Assembly (NCBI GenBank): GCA_029261965.1
Contig: JAJDAH010000017.1
Location: forward strand, 32,501 to 87,250
Length of the DNA stretch: 54,750 nt
Direction: 5' to 3'
From: Polyangiaceae bacterium
GTDB lineage: Bacteria; Myxococcota_A; Polyangia; Polyangiales; Polyangiaceae
Positions 42,574 to 51,678 of the stretch are shown here, piece by piece; the stretch's first letter is position 1; the number at the start of each line of letters is the position of its first letter. The notes under the pieces are model-generated. The model ran no database searches and was not told where the DNA came from. It saw only the letters and a program-made list of their open reading frames with translations. Made by a program: the position numbers and the translations under genes.

Positions 42574-43050
42574 CTAAACGAGCGTGAGCTCGAGGTACTC
42601 CGCGTCAGGCTCGGGGTTTTCGCAATAGGCCTCGATTCGTACGAAACCCATCGACAAGTACATGCGCAGCGCAGGCTTCAGTCGTCGCAACGTGTCGAGG
42701 CGCATGCGTTGGTATCCCCGGCGTTTTCCTTCGTCGACGATGGCGGTGGCCAGCGCGCGACCAGCGCCGCTCGTTCTGCCCTCCGGTCGAACGTACAGTC
42801 GCTTCATTTCGCAAATTTGTTCGTCCAGCTCTCGTAGTCCCACGCACCCGACGATGCGCCCATTGGCTTCGGCGAGAAGGAGCTCTCCGCGAGGCGGCGC
42901 GTACCGGCCGGGGAGCGCTCGGAGCTCGGCATCGAATTCTTGGTGGCCCAAATCGATGGCCAACTCTTCGGCAAACTCCTGAAACAGAAGCCTCACGGTG
43001 TGAAGCTCGTCGCTCGACCGCGCTACTCGGATCCGCACAGACGAATTCAT
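42574..43050 (-). CDS. GNAT-family N-acetyltransferase
   Basis: The 158-residue protein has the GNAT core: VGCVGLRELDEQICEMKRLYVRPEGRTSGAGRALATAIVDEGKRRGYQRMRLDT, with the acetyl-CoA-binding R/Q-x-x-G-x-G/A loop as GRTSGAG, and a final YLSMGFVRIEAY. It acetylates an unknown small molecule or protein amine. ATG 43050 is chosen by family length; upstream frame extension overlaps the divergent SDR region. Confidence 0.85.
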   Translation of the reverse strand: MNSSVRIRVARSSDELHTVRLLFQEFAEELAIDLGHQEFDAELRALPGRYAPPRGELLLAEANGRIVGCVGLRELDEQICEMKRLYVRPEGRTSGAGRALATAIVDEGKRRGYQRMRLDTLRRLKPALRMYLSMGFVRIEAYCENPEPDAEYLELTLV

Positions 43051-43213
43051 CCCCCGTTCCGCCGGCTTAGCCGAATGGGCGGAAAGACGCGAGAACATGG
43101 CTCGCCGCGTGCGGAAGACGCTTGACCGCGCTCCGGGTTCGGTCTTTGTTCTTCGCCGCGTTCGAAAGAAACCAATTGGTTCCGGGCAACGCACGCCACG
43201 AAGCCGCCGTCCG

Positions 43214-44008
43214 ATGATTCTCGACAAGTTCCGACTCGATCAGCGTGTAGCGGTCGTCACGGGTGCGGGTCGGGGCATCGGCCGGGGTGTCGCGCTCGGC
43301 CTCGCCGAAGCGGGGGCCGACGTCGTGTGCGCCGCGCGCACCGGCGCGGAAATCGACCGCACGGCGGCGGAAGTCCGTGCCCTCGGGCGCCGAGCGCTCG
43401 CGGTGCCCTGCGACGTGACCGAAGGCGGCGATCGAGAACGTCTCGTGGAAGCTGCAATGAAAGAGCTCGGTCGAATCGACGTGTTGGTGAACGTGGCGGG
43501 CGGCACCGCGCCGAGCTCCGCCCTCAAGACGACGGAGCGCATGTTGGCGGAGGCCTTTCACTTCAACGTCTCGAGTGGGTTCTTGCTCAGCCAGCTCGTG
43601 GTCCCTCACATGACTGCCGGGGACGGGGGTTCAATCGTCAACATTTCTTCGGCGATGTCCCGCGTGGTCGACAAGTGCTTCGTCGCCTATGGCGCAGCCA
43701 AGGCGGCGCTCAACCACATGACACGACTGATGGCGCACGAGCTCGCCCCGGAGGTCCGAGTCAACGCGCTTGCGGTGGGGGCTGTCGAGACTTCCGCGCT
43801 CGAAGGGCTGATCGCCACCGATGAGCTCAAGGAACGCATGATCGAAAAGACTCCAATGGGCCGGATTGGTCTGCCGGAGGATGTGGCGGCGATCGCGCTG
43901 TATCTGGCTTCGCCAGCCAGTGCTTGGGTCACCGGCAAGGTCTTCGAAGTCGACGGCGGAGCGATTGGCTCCACGATGCCGATGGATCTGACGACATTGG
44001 GGATCTGA
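43214..44008 (+). CDS. Short-chain dehydrogenase (FabG-like SDR)
   Basis: The 264-residue classical SDR has TGAGRGIGRG, DVLVNVAGG and the active-site stretch SSAMSRVVDKCFVAYGAAKAAL with Ser, Tyr and Lys. The C-terminal FEVDGG is typical. It oxidises or reduces a hydroxy/oxo substrate with NAD(P). ATG 43214 matches the family N-terminus (RLDQRVAVVTGAG). It lies 6 bp before the DUF1295 gene. Confidence 0.9.
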   Translation: MILDKFRLDQRVAVVTGAGRGIGRGVALGLAEAGADVVCAARTGAEIDRTAAEVRALGRRALAVPCDVTEGGDRERLVEAAMKELGRIDVLVNVAGGTAPSSALKTTERMLAEAFHFNVSSGFLLSQLVVPHMTAGDGGSIVNISSAMSRVVDKCFVAYGAAKAALNHMTRLMAHELAPEVRVNALAVGAVETSALEGLIATDELKERMIEKTPMGRIGLPEDVAAIALYLASPASAWVTGKVFEVDGGAIGSTMPMDLTTLGI

Positions 44009-44014
44009 CCGAGC

Positions 44015-44872
44015 TTGCTCCGCGCAACCCTGCTGTTCATCGTCGCCTACGTCGTCGCGTTCGGCGCCGCCATAGCCTCCGGTTTCGTCGTCGACGAGCA
44101 TTCACCGATAGTCGTCGCGGCGGTCGCCAACGTCGTCGCCACCATCGTCATATTCGGGTTCAGCCGGGCCATCGACAACTCGAGTGTGTACGACCCGTAT
44201 TGGAGCGTCGTGCCTCCGGCGATCTGCGGCTATTGGGCGCTGTTGCCGGAAGCGGCGGGCGGGCAGCCGCTGAGACAGGTCGTGGTTCTAGGTCTCGTCG
44301 GGATCTGGGGGTTTCGGCTGACGTTCAACTTCGCCCGACGCTGGCAAGGGCTCGCCCACGAGGATTGGCGCTACATCGACCTGAGGAAAAAGCACGGCAA
44401 GGCGTTTTGGGTCGTCAGTTTTCTAGGGATTCACTTTTTCCCCAGCGTTCTCATTTTTCTCGGCAGCGTACCCGTGTTTTTTGCGCTCGGGTCGAGCGCG
44501 CCGCTGTCGTGGCTCGACGCCGGTGCGGCAACGGTGACCGCCGTGGCGATCGCCCTGGAAGCGCTATCGGACCGACAGCTGCACGACTTCGTCCGAAACC
44601 GAAAAAAGCCGGGCGAGATCATACGAAGCGGCCTGTGGCGGTATTCCAGGCACCCGAACTACTTCGGTGAAGCGCTTTTCTGGTTCGGTCTGTTTCTTTT
44701 TGGGCTCGGCTCGGGTGCCCCCTGGTGGACGGTAGTAGGGGCCGTCGGCATTTCGCTCCTGTTGCGTTTTCTCAGCATTCCCATGCTGGAGGAGCGGATG
44801 CAAAACCGCGCAGGCTATGCCGACCACGTGCGGAAGACATCAGCGCTGCTGCTTTGGCCGCCGAGGCGCTGA
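44015..44872 (+). CDS. DUF1295 / steroid 5-alpha-reductase-like membrane protein
   Basis: The 285-residue protein has about seven helices and the DUF1295 hallmarks SVYDPYWSVVP, RLTFNFARRWQGLAHEDWRY, and RSGLWRYSRHPNYFGEALFWFGLFLF near the C-terminus. The family is related to 3-oxo-steroid 4-dehydrogenases and ICMT-type enzymes, but bacterial members lack defined substrates. It begins with TTG 44015, 6 bp after the SDR. The SDR-reductase pairing suggests lipid or isoprenoid metabolism. Confidence 0.85.
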   Translation: MLRATLLFIVAYVVAFGAAIASGFVVDEHSPIVVAAVANVVATIVIFGFSRAIDNSSVYDPYWSVVPPAICGYWALLPEAAGGQPLRQVVVLGLVGIWGFRLTFNFARRWQGLAHEDWRYIDLRKKHGKAFWVVSFLGIHFFPSVLIFLGSVPVFFALGSSAPLSWLDAGAATVTAVAIALEALSDRQLHDFVRNRKKPGEIIRSGLWRYSRHPNYFGEALFWFGLFLFGLGSGAPWWTVVGAVGISLLLRFLSIPMLEERMQNRAGYADHVRKTSALLLWPPRR

Positions 44873-44947
44873 GGAGACGGAAAGTCTCCCGGGGACGACG
44901 CTTTTTCGCGATGCGCCGTGGCGTTTTCCGGGATACTGCGCCGCAAG

Positions 44948-45550
44948 ATGAAACGCCGCAACGTGCTGACCACTGCCGCCACCGCGCTGACCACGATCGC
45001 TCTCGTCGCGACGATGGGCGCTTGTGAGGAACCGAAAAAAACCGAGCCGAGCGCTAAGCCGAGTGCCGTCGCGCCAGCGCCTCCCCCCGAGCCGGAGAAG
45101 CCGCTCAAGATTCGACCTCTTCGAAACAACAAGCTCGACATCAAGCTCAACGACGAGCGTCGTGCGAAGATCGAAAAGGCCATTCCGGACGCATTGGGTT
45201 TCATCCCCGCCGCAGAAATCGAAGCCAAGATCCACAAGAAGAAGCTCGAGGAAGAAGAGCCGGCGCTCGAGGCTTTCGACAAGGAAGCCAAGGGCAAGTG
45301 GCTGCTTTTCGTGGGCAACATGATCAAGATGACCGATTCGGGATTCGAAATGGCCGTCTCCTACACGCCGCAGGCCGAAGGCGATCCGATGGGCATGAGT
45401 CGAAAGTTCTTCATGGTCAGCATCAGCGACGTAAAGGGCTACGAGAAGTCGAAGTTCAAGGATGGCGAACGCGGCGTCGTGCTCGCGAAGTACGCCGGGG
45501 ACAAGAAGGCTTCTCCAGCTTACGAGGTCATCGAGCTCGAGCACTGGTAG
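44948..45550 (+). CDS. Lipoprotein of unknown function
   Basis: The 200-residue protein starts at ATG 44948. Its signal is MKRRNVLTTAATALTTIALVATMGAC, then a Pro/Lys linker. The C-terminal ~130 residues include LGFIPAAEIEAKIHKKKLEEEEPALEAFDKEAKGKWLLFVGNMIKMTDSGFEMAVSYTPQ, a charged helix followed by a beta-sheet. There is no recognisable family. It is placed directly in front of the ABC ATPase (stop and start adjacent). Confidence 0.8.
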   Translation: MKRRNVLTTAATALTTIALVATMGACEEPKKTEPSAKPSAVAPAPPPEPEKPLKIRPLRNNKLDIKLNDERRAKIEKAIPDALGFIPAAEIEAKIHKKKLEEEEPALEAFDKEAKGKWLLFVGNMIKMTDSGFEMAVSYTPQAEGDPMGMSRKFFMVSISDVKGYEKSKFKDGERGVVLAKYAGDKKASPAYEVIELEHW

Positions 45551-46360
45551 ATGCCGTCGGCGGCGCCTGTCCTCCGCGTAGCGGGCATCTGTGTCCGTCG
45601 AGAAGGCAAAACCATCCTGGATGACGTCGATTGGTGCGTCGAGCACGGGCAACACTGGGTCCTGATTGGCGCGAACGGGTCGGGCAAGACGAGCCTGCTC
45701 AACACGCTCACGGCGTACCTTTCTCCGACGCGAGGCTCGGTCGAAGTGCTCGGTCATCGGTACGGTGAGACCGACTGGCGCGAGCTGAGAAAGAGCATTG
45801 GTATCGTGACGACCGCGGTGCCGACCCTGATGCCAGCGGGGGAATCGGCACTTCGAGTCGTGCTGAGCGGCACCGAGGCCATGATCGGTTTCTACGGCGA
45901 GCCCCAGGCGGACGCGCTCGAGCGAGCGAGACAGATTCTCGCCCAGGTCGAGTGTACCGAGCTCGAATCCAGGCCCTGGCGTGTGCTCTCGCAAGGCGAG
46001 CGTCAGCGGCTGCTCATCGGCCGCGCGCTCATCGCAGATCCACCGCTCTTGATCCTCGACGAGCCGTGCGCGGGTCTCGATCCCGTTGCCCGCGAGCGCT
46101 TCCTGGACTTCCTAGGCCGTTTGGGAAAAAAGCTCGACGCACCGACGCTCGTGTTCGTCACTCACCACGTCGAAGAAATCATCGACGTGTTCACGCACGT
46201 GCTGTTGCTTCGAGCGGGCCGCGTGCTGGCCGCGGGGCCCAAGTCCGAAGTGCTGACGAGCGACGGTTTGGCCGAGGCGTTTGCCACGTCGGTCGAGCTC
46301 GAAGAAAAGGAGGGGCGATACGTTCTTCGGGTCGAGCCGAACGCCGAGGTCATCTCGTGA
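45551..46360 (+). CDS. ABC transporter ATP-binding protein (no permease in window)
   Basis: The 269-residue ATPase has Walker A GANGSGKTS, signature LSQGERQRLLIGRA, Walker B LLILDEPCAG and switch His in FVTHHVEEI. It resembles the ModF/YlmA type, an ABC subunit without a genomically linked permease. It starts in the base after the lipoprotein stop and overlaps the PpiC gene by 4 bp. It may power an unlinked permease. Confidence 0.9.
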   Translation: MPSAAPVLRVAGICVRREGKTILDDVDWCVEHGQHWVLIGANGSGKTSLLNTLTAYLSPTRGSVEVLGHRYGETDWRELRKSIGIVTTAVPTLMPAGESALRVVLSGTEAMIGFYGEPQADALERARQILAQVECTELESRPWRVLSQGERQRLLIGRALIADPPLLILDEPCAGLDPVARERFLDFLGRLGKKLDAPTLVFVTHHVEEIIDVFTHVLLLRAGRVLAAGPKSEVLTSDGLAEAFATSVELEEKEGRYVLRVEPNAEVIS

Positions 46361-47235
46361 CCGCTCTGGGGCGATCGCCGACCGTGGTGCTGGCGGTTGG
46401 TGCGACGATTGGTGTGCTGATGGCGGCCTACGGCATCGCGAGGCCGTCGATCGAACATCGGGACGTGCCGAAGGGCGCGGTGGCCGTCGTCAACGGTACC
46501 GCGATCACCACCGTCGACTACCAACAAGCGCTCCAGGCCTTGAAGTCGGACCGGAAACGACAGTCCCTCGAGCCTGGTGACCGTGAACGAGTGCTCGAGC
46601 GACTCGTCGACGAGGAGCTGTTGCTCCAACGCGCCCTCGCTCTCGACATCCCACGCCAGGATGGAAAGATTCGTGCCTCGCTCACGAGAGCGATGATCGC
46701 GTCGATCGTAGGCGAGGTCGAGGAGGCGCCTCCGTCGGAAGCCGCGCTCGAGGCGCACTTCGAGGCTCATCGTGACTACTTTCGTCAGCCGACATTGCTC
46801 GAGGTCGAGCAAATCTTCTTTTCGACGGCCGGGGACGGTGGCGCGCCGGCCCTTGGGCGCGCGCAGGCGGCGACGGGACGCTTGAAGGCCGGCGAGTCTT
46901 TCGAAGACGTCGCCCGCGACGCCGATTCGCCCCCCGTGGCTCTGCCCCGCGGACTTCTGCCGCTCGGGAAGCTCGTGGACTATCTCGGCCCGACTGCAGC
47001 GCGCACGGCCTCCGAGCTCGAAGGCGACGGGGCGAGCGGCCCCGTGCTGAGCGGCGACGGGTACCGGCTCTTGCGTGTCACCGCGAGGAGCGGAAGCGCG
47101 CCGGCGTCGTTCACCGACGTGCGCGAGCAGGTAGCGGTGGACTACCGACGCCGCGCGGACGACCGGCGATTGCGCGAGTACCTCGAGGGGTTGCGTGCCG
47201 AAGCCGAGCTTCGTCGCCCGAAGGAAGCTCCTTGA
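46357..47235 (+). CDS. Membrane-anchored PpiC-type peptidyl-prolyl isomerase
   Basis: The 292-residue protein starts at GTG 46357 with one N-terminal anchor (VVLAVGATIGVLMAAYGIA). A SurA-N-like chaperone helix bundle follows (AVVNGTAITTVDYQQALQALKSD ... LERLVDEELLLQRALALDI), then a parvulin-like region (RQPTLLEVEQIFFST ... ARDADSPPVALPRGLLPLG). The latter is degenerate, so catalytic activity is doubtful. It would help fold periplasmic or membrane proteins, plausibly the adjacent HupE and DUF3604 proteins. Its stop overlaps the hupE-like start. Confidence 0.85.
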   Translation: MTALGRSPTVVLAVGATIGVLMAAYGIARPSIEHRDVPKGAVAVVNGTAITTVDYQQALQALKSDRKRQSLEPGDRERVLERLVDEELLLQRALALDIPRQDGKIRASLTRAMIASIVGEVEEAPPSEAALEAHFEAHRDYFRQPTLLEVEQIFFSTAGDGGAPALGRAQAATGRLKAGESFEDVARDADSPPVALPRGLLPLGKLVDYLGPTAARTASELEGDGASGPVLSGDGYRLLRVTARSGSAPASFTDVREQVAVDYRRRADDRRLREYLEGLRAEAELRRPKEAP

Positions 47236-48398
47236 TTCGGCTCATCGGCGTTTTGCTCGCGCTGGCCCTGGTACTGGGCGCGACGACCGCCGAGGCCCAC
47301 CAGCGCAACACGTCGTATTCCTCTTTTTGGATCGACGAGTCTGGCGCGCGCGTCGTTCTGCGCGCGCCAACTCGCCAGCTCACCAGTGGCGGCAACTCGC
47401 CCGCGGTCGAGCTATCGATCCATGCTGAATCGCTCGTCATGCTGGCGGACGGGCACCCGTGTTTGCCCGTCGCCGGCAGCGGCAGACCGGTAGCCTCCGC
47501 GCCCGGGTGGACCGCGCGAACCTGGCGAGTCGAGTGTGGGTCCGGGGTGAGGAGCATCGAGAGTCGCATGAGCCAAGCGGCGCCAGGGAGACTTCACTTC
47601 GTTCGCGTTCGCCGCGGCCAGAAGGTGTCCGAGACCGTTCTCACCGGCAGCACGAGCACGTGGATCCTCGAAGAAGGTCGCGCCGAGCGCGTCGGAGGAA
47701 CGAGTTTCTGGGGCTTCGTGCAGCTCGGCGTGAAACACATCCTCTCGGGCTACGATCATCTGGTCTTCCTGCTGGTGCTCGTCATTGCGAGCCTTTCGGT
47801 TAGCCAGGTGGCCTTCTTGGTGACCGGTTTCACGATTGGGCACAGCGTGACCCTCGGCCTCGCGGTTGCCGGAAACGTTTCCCCCGACGTGAAGACGGTC
47901 GAGGCGTTGATCGGGGTGTCGATCGCCGTGGTCGCCGTGGAAAACGTGTGGTCGATTGGTTCCCGCGGACCATGGATCCCCCGAATCGCCGGCGGTGCGC
48001 TCGCCTTGCTCGCTGGGGCCGTGTTTCTCCGAGAGCGCGTGGTGCCGTGGGCGTTCGCCGGCGTCGGGCTCTTCACCCTTTGCTATTTCGCGCTGCTGTC
48101 TCGCTCGGAGCATTCCGAGCGTCTGCGGTGGGGCGTTGCAGGCCTTTTCGGGCTCGTGCACGGATTCGGATTTGCGGCGTCGCTTGGGGAGCTCGACATG
48201 CCGGCGGGGAGGACCGCCGAGGCGCTCTTTGGCTTCAACACGGGAGTCGAGCTCGGGCAGCTCGTGGTCGTTCTTGCCATTTGGCCTCTGCTTTTGCTGG
48301 TGCGGCGGCGAGCGGGCCAGGAGGCGCTGCTTGGCTGGGGCTCTGCCGCGGCGCTCAGCGTCGGTATCTTCTGGGCGCTGACGCGCACGTTTTCCTGA
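47232..48398 (+). CDS. HupE/UreJ-family membrane protein with periplasmic N-domain
   Basis: The 388-residue protein starts at TTG 47232 and has a signal (LGATTAEAHQ). A ~130-residue beta-rich periplasmic domain follows, then six to seven helices. The membrane part has the HX5DH metal motif of HupE/UreJ (KHILSGYDHLVF) and a second motif GLVHGFGFAAS. Family members are nickel or cobalt permeases; the long N-domain here is unlike classical HupE. Metal transport or a metal-dependent membrane function is likely. Confidence 0.87.
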   Translation: MIRLIGVLLALALVLGATTAEAHQRNTSYSSFWIDESGARVVLRAPTRQLTSGGNSPAVELSIHAESLVMLADGHPCLPVAGSGRPVASAPGWTARTWRVECGSGVRSIESRMSQAAPGRLHFVRVRRGQKVSETVLTGSTSTWILEEGRAERVGGTSFWGFVQLGVKHILSGYDHLVFLLVLVIASLSVSQVAFLVTGFTIGHSVTLGLAVAGNVSPDVKTVEALIGVSIAVVAVENVWSIGSRGPWIPRIAGGALALLAGAVFLRERVVPWAFAGVGLFTLCYFALLSRSEHSERLRWGVAGLFGLVHGFGFAASLGELDMPAGRTAEALFGFNTGVELGQLVVVLAIWPLLLLVRRRAGQEALLGWGSAAALSVGIFWALTRTFS

Positions 48399-48438
48399 GC
48401 CCGCCGAACAGCGTCGGGGTGTGACACAATCACGGCCA

Positions 48439-50739
48439 ATGAAGCGCTGGCTCGCGCGTATAGGCATCACCCTCGGCGTGCTCGTCGTGTTGCTCGCGAT
48501 CGGCGGCTACGTCGTCTACTCGGGCGGCGCTCTCGAAGGTCCGGGGAAAATCGAGGGCAAGGCTCTCCCTCCGGAGGCCGTGGCGGCACGGGTGAAGCTC
48601 CAACGGGACGCCGCGCCCGAAAAGGCCAAACAGATCCTGTTCGGCGATTTGCACGTGCATACGACCTTCTCGATGGACGCGTTCTTTCGCAGTCTGCCGA
48701 TGGTCAATGGCGAGGGCGCCCACCCGCCCGCGGATGCGTGCGACTTCGCCCGGTACTGCTCGCAACTGGACTTCTTCAGCTTCAACGACCACGCCGAGGC
48801 GCTCACGCCGGAGCACTGGCAGGAGACCAAGGAGACCGTTCGGCAGTGCAACGCGCTCGCCGGGGATTCGGAGAATCCGGATCTCGTCGTGTTTGCGGGC
48901 TGGGAGTGGTCGCAGGTCGGCCTCGTCGCCGAAAAGCACTACGGCCACAAGAACGTGATCTTTCGCGACGAGGCCGACGACCAGCTCCCCCGACGCACGA
49001 TCGCCGCGCCGGGCCAATCGAGGCAGGCGCTCCGCGGCGGCGGTCAGGGGGCCCCACGCAACGTGCGCGCGCTTCTCGTGCCGTTGCTCGAGTTCTCCGA
49101 GCGCCAGCGCTACCTCGACATCGCCAAGCTGCAGCGCTCGGCCATGTCCGTTCCCGATTGCCCCACTGGAGTCGACTCGACGAAGATCACCGAGCGCTGT
49201 CACGAAGAAGCCGAGACGCCCCGAGAGCTGTTCGAGAAGCTCGAGCAGTGGGGCTTGCCGACCCTCGTCATTCCTCACGGCACGACCTGGGGCCTCTACA
49301 CGCCCCCGGGCTACAGCTACGACAAGCAAATAGCCCCCGAGCAGAACCATGCGATGCAGAGCCTCATCGAGATTTACTCTGGCCACGGCAACTCGGAGGA
49401 ACATCGCGCGTGGCGCGAGGCGCTGAACGAAAACGGACAGCTCACCTGTCCGGAACCGACGGAAAACTACGAACCCTGCTGTTGGCGTGCCGGAGAAATC
49501 ATTCGCTCGCGCTGCGGTGACGCGCCCGTCGACGAGTGCGAGAAGCGGGTGAAAGACGCCAGAGCCAAGCATTTGGCCGCGGGCATGGCTGGCCACTTGA
49601 GCGTGCCGGGCCACGACATCGAGCAGTGGGGCAACTGCGGACAGTGTGAGGACTGCTTCCTGCCGACGTTCGACCACAAGCCGGGTGGAAGCGTTCAGTA
49701 CATCATGGCGAAGGGCAGCTTCGCCGAGGGTCGACCGCCGGCCTACGCGCCGATGGGGTTCATCGGTTCGAGCGACGTGCACACCGCGCGCCCAGGTACG
49801 GGGTACAAGGAGTTTGCTCGACGCCGAATGGCGGACGCCTCGGGGCCCAAGAGCGCCGAATGGCGCGAGCGGCTCGCCGGCCGCGAGCTGCCGGGCCCAA
49901 AACTGCCGGAGTCATACGACGTGGATCCGGTCAAGCTCGCGCAGCAGGGGGTTCCGCCCTTCGCCATCCCCAACTTCGAGCGGGCGGCGTCATTCTTCAC
50001 GACCGGCGGGCTCGTCGCAACGCACAGCACCGGAAGGAGTCGAGGCGACATTTGGGATGCGCTCCAGCGTCGGGAGGTCTACGCGACGAGCGGCGAGCGC
50101 ATCTTGCTTTGGTTCGATCTCGTCACCGACGCTGGGACGCGCCCCATGGGCTCGAGCCTGAGCCTCGGGGTGCCGCCCAGGTTCAAGGTGCGCGCGGCCG
50201 GCGCGTTCGAGCAGAAAGCGGGTTGTCCCGAATGGACCACCGCGGGCCTCTCCAAGGAACGCACGCAGCATCTATGCGCGGGAGAGTGCTACCACCCGAG
50301 CGACAAGCGGCGACCCATCGCCAAGATCGAGGTCGTGCGCATCCGTCCCCAAGTTCGCGCGGACGAATCGGTCACTGAGCTCATCGAAGACGTTTGGAAA
50401 ACGCTCGAGTGTGAGAGTGGACCGGTCTGCGAAGTCGAGTTCGACGACCCGAGCTTCGTCGATGGAGCCCGGAACGTTTACTACTACGTGCGCGCGCTCC
50501 AGAACCCGACGCCGGCGGTCAATGCCGGAAATCTCCGGTGCGAACGCGACGCGTCGGGCAGGTGCACGAACGTGAAACCCTGTTACGGAGATTTCCGCAC
50601 GCCTTACCAAGACGATTGCCTGGCGCCCGCCGCCGAGAGGGCGTGGTCTTCGCCCATTTTCGTACGGTTCGACGCCGAGGCCGCGAAAAAGGCGAAAGCG
50701 GAAGCGGACAACGACACCGACGGCGAATCGAAACCTTGA
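48439..50739 (+). CDS. DUF3604 protein (PHP-like metal-site protein)
   Basis: The 766-residue protein has an N-terminal anchor (LARIGITLGVLVVLLAIGGYVVY) and a large DUF3604 domain. PHP-like metal-ligand motifs are visible: GDLHVHTTFS (His72, His74), FNDHAEA (Asp117, His118), IPHGTTWG (His280) and SSDVHTARPG (Asp446, His448), consistent with a phosphoesterase-type metallocentre. Many Cys are present (CCW, CGQCEDC). The substrate is unknown. ATG 48439 gives a clean anchor; GTG 48421 is possible. It lies 40 bp after the HupE gene. Confidence 0.87.
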   Translation: MKRWLARIGITLGVLVVLLAIGGYVVYSGGALEGPGKIEGKALPPEAVAARVKLQRDAAPEKAKQILFGDLHVHTTFSMDAFFRSLPMVNGEGAHPPADACDFARYCSQLDFFSFNDHAEALTPEHWQETKETVRQCNALAGDSENPDLVVFAGWEWSQVGLVAEKHYGHKNVIFRDEADDQLPRRTIAAPGQSRQALRGGGQGAPRNVRALLVPLLEFSERQRYLDIAKLQRSAMSVPDCPTGVDSTKITERCHEEAETPRELFEKLEQWGLPTLVIPHGTTWGLYTPPGYSYDKQIAPEQNHAMQSLIEIYSGHGNSEEHRAWREALNENGQLTCPEPTENYEPCCWRAGEIIRSRCGDAPVDECEKRVKDARAKHLAAGMAGHLSVPGHDIEQWGNCGQCEDCFLPTFDHKPGGSVQYIMAKGSFAEGRPPAYAPMGFIGSSDVHTARPGTGYKEFARRRMADASGPKSAEWRERLAGRELPGPKLPESYDVDPVKLAQQGVPPFAIPNFERAASFFTTGGLVATHSTGRSRGDIWDALQRREVYATSGERILLWFDLVTDAGTRPMGSSLSLGVPPRFKVRAAGAFEQKAGCPEWTTAGLSKERTQHLCAGECYHPSDKRRPIAKIEVVRIRPQVRADESVTELIEDVWKTLECESGPVCEVEFDDPSFVDGARNVYYYVRALQNPTPAVNAGNLRCERDASGRCTNVKPCYGDFRTPYQDDCLAPAAERAWSSPIFVRFDAEAAKKAKAEADNDTDGESKP

Positions 50740-50773
50740 CCCAAGGCCACCGTCTTCGGTCGGTCCTACGGGC

Positions 50774-51136
50774 ATGAAGCGACTTCTGCTGCCTCTGGTG
50801 GTCTCGTTCGTCGCCGCTTGCGGCCCCCATTCGCCGAAGACGTCGGCGGAGCCAGAGTCGGGACAGACCTTCGAGCAGGCCCTCGGGCTGATGTGCCAGG
50901 TCGATCAGATGGCCGGTCTCGACGCCGACGACGATCCCATCGGCGTCGAAGGAGCCCGGGTCGACTGGATCCATCAAAACGTCGACAACGGTGACGCCAT
51001 CGAGTTGTTCACCCTGATGCGCGTCAAGAGCCACACGGAGCAAGCGGAGATGATGCGGCGCCACACTCAGAAGGCGAACATTGCGGAGTGCGCCTTGGCA
51101 GATACGCTGACCGAGCAAGCCTCTGTGCTCGACTGA
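50774..51136 (+). CDS. Small lipoprotein of unknown function
   Basis: The 120-residue protein has a lipobox signal (LLLPLVVSFVAAC) and an acidic, all-helical mature part (TFEQALGLMCQVDQMAGLDADDD ... AIELFTLMRVKSHTEQAEMMRRHTQKANIAECALADTL) with two Cys that may bond. It is 34 bp after DUF3604 on the same strand, so it may belong to that unit. Not assignable to a family. Confidence 0.8.
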   Translation: MKRLLLPLVVSFVAACGPHSPKTSAEPESGQTFEQALGLMCQVDQMAGLDADDDPIGVEGARVDWIHQNVDNGDAIELFTLMRVKSHTEQAEMMRRHTQKANIAECALADTLTEQASVLD

Positions 51137-51201
51137 GCGGCGGAAGCTCGGATATGCTCGGCGCCCTTCGTCCGTGGGACGACCGGCAAAGGAGCACAGT
51201 G

Positions 51202-51678
51202 ATGAGCAACGCCGAAAAGGCACTCGGGGTTTTCAGTCGGCTGATCGGAAAAGAGGAGGGCGTGAGCGATTGGTTCGAGTTGGACCAAGAGCGCGTCAAC
51301 GCATTCGCCGACGCGACACTCGACCGCCAGTTCATCCACGTCGACCCTGAGATGGCGAAGAACACGCCGTTCGGAGGCACGGTTGCCCACGGCTTTTTGA
51401 CGCTGTCGATGATCCCGTACTTGAGTGCCGGCATCACGCCGGCGGATCCGGCGGCCTACGAAGGCATGGTGATGGCGATCAACTATGGGCTCGACAAGGT
51501 ACGTTTCCCGAATCCCGTGCGAACCGGTAAACGGGTCCGCATGCGTCGCGAGCTGGTTTCCGCCGATCTCAAGCCGCCGAGCCAGATTCAGCTCAAGCAG
51601 AAGTGCACGATCGAAATCGAGGGCGAGGACAAACCAGGCTGCGTGGCCGAGACTTTGTCTCGAATCGTCTACGGGTGA
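51202..51678 (+). CDS. MaoC-type (R)-specific enoyl-CoA hydratase
   Basis: The 158-residue hot-dog protein has the catalytic hydratase-2 stretch [14 protein letters not shown] (Asp41, His46) and [15 protein letters not shown]. It hydrates trans-2-enoyl-CoA to (R)-3-hydroxyacyl-CoA; the product of the dehydrogenases at 35-37 kb would be a suitable substrate class, though linkage is only by genome. It has AAAGGAG 8 bases before ATG 51202 and overlaps glnS by 4 bp. Confidence 0.88.
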   Translation: MSNAEKALGVFSRLIGKEEGVSDWFELDQERVNAFADATLDRQFIHVDPEMAKNTPFGGTVAHGFLTLSMIPYLSAGITPADPAAYEGMVMAINYGLDKVRFPNPVRTGKRVRMRRELVSADLKPPSQIQLKQKCTIEIEGEDKPGCVAETLSRIVYG

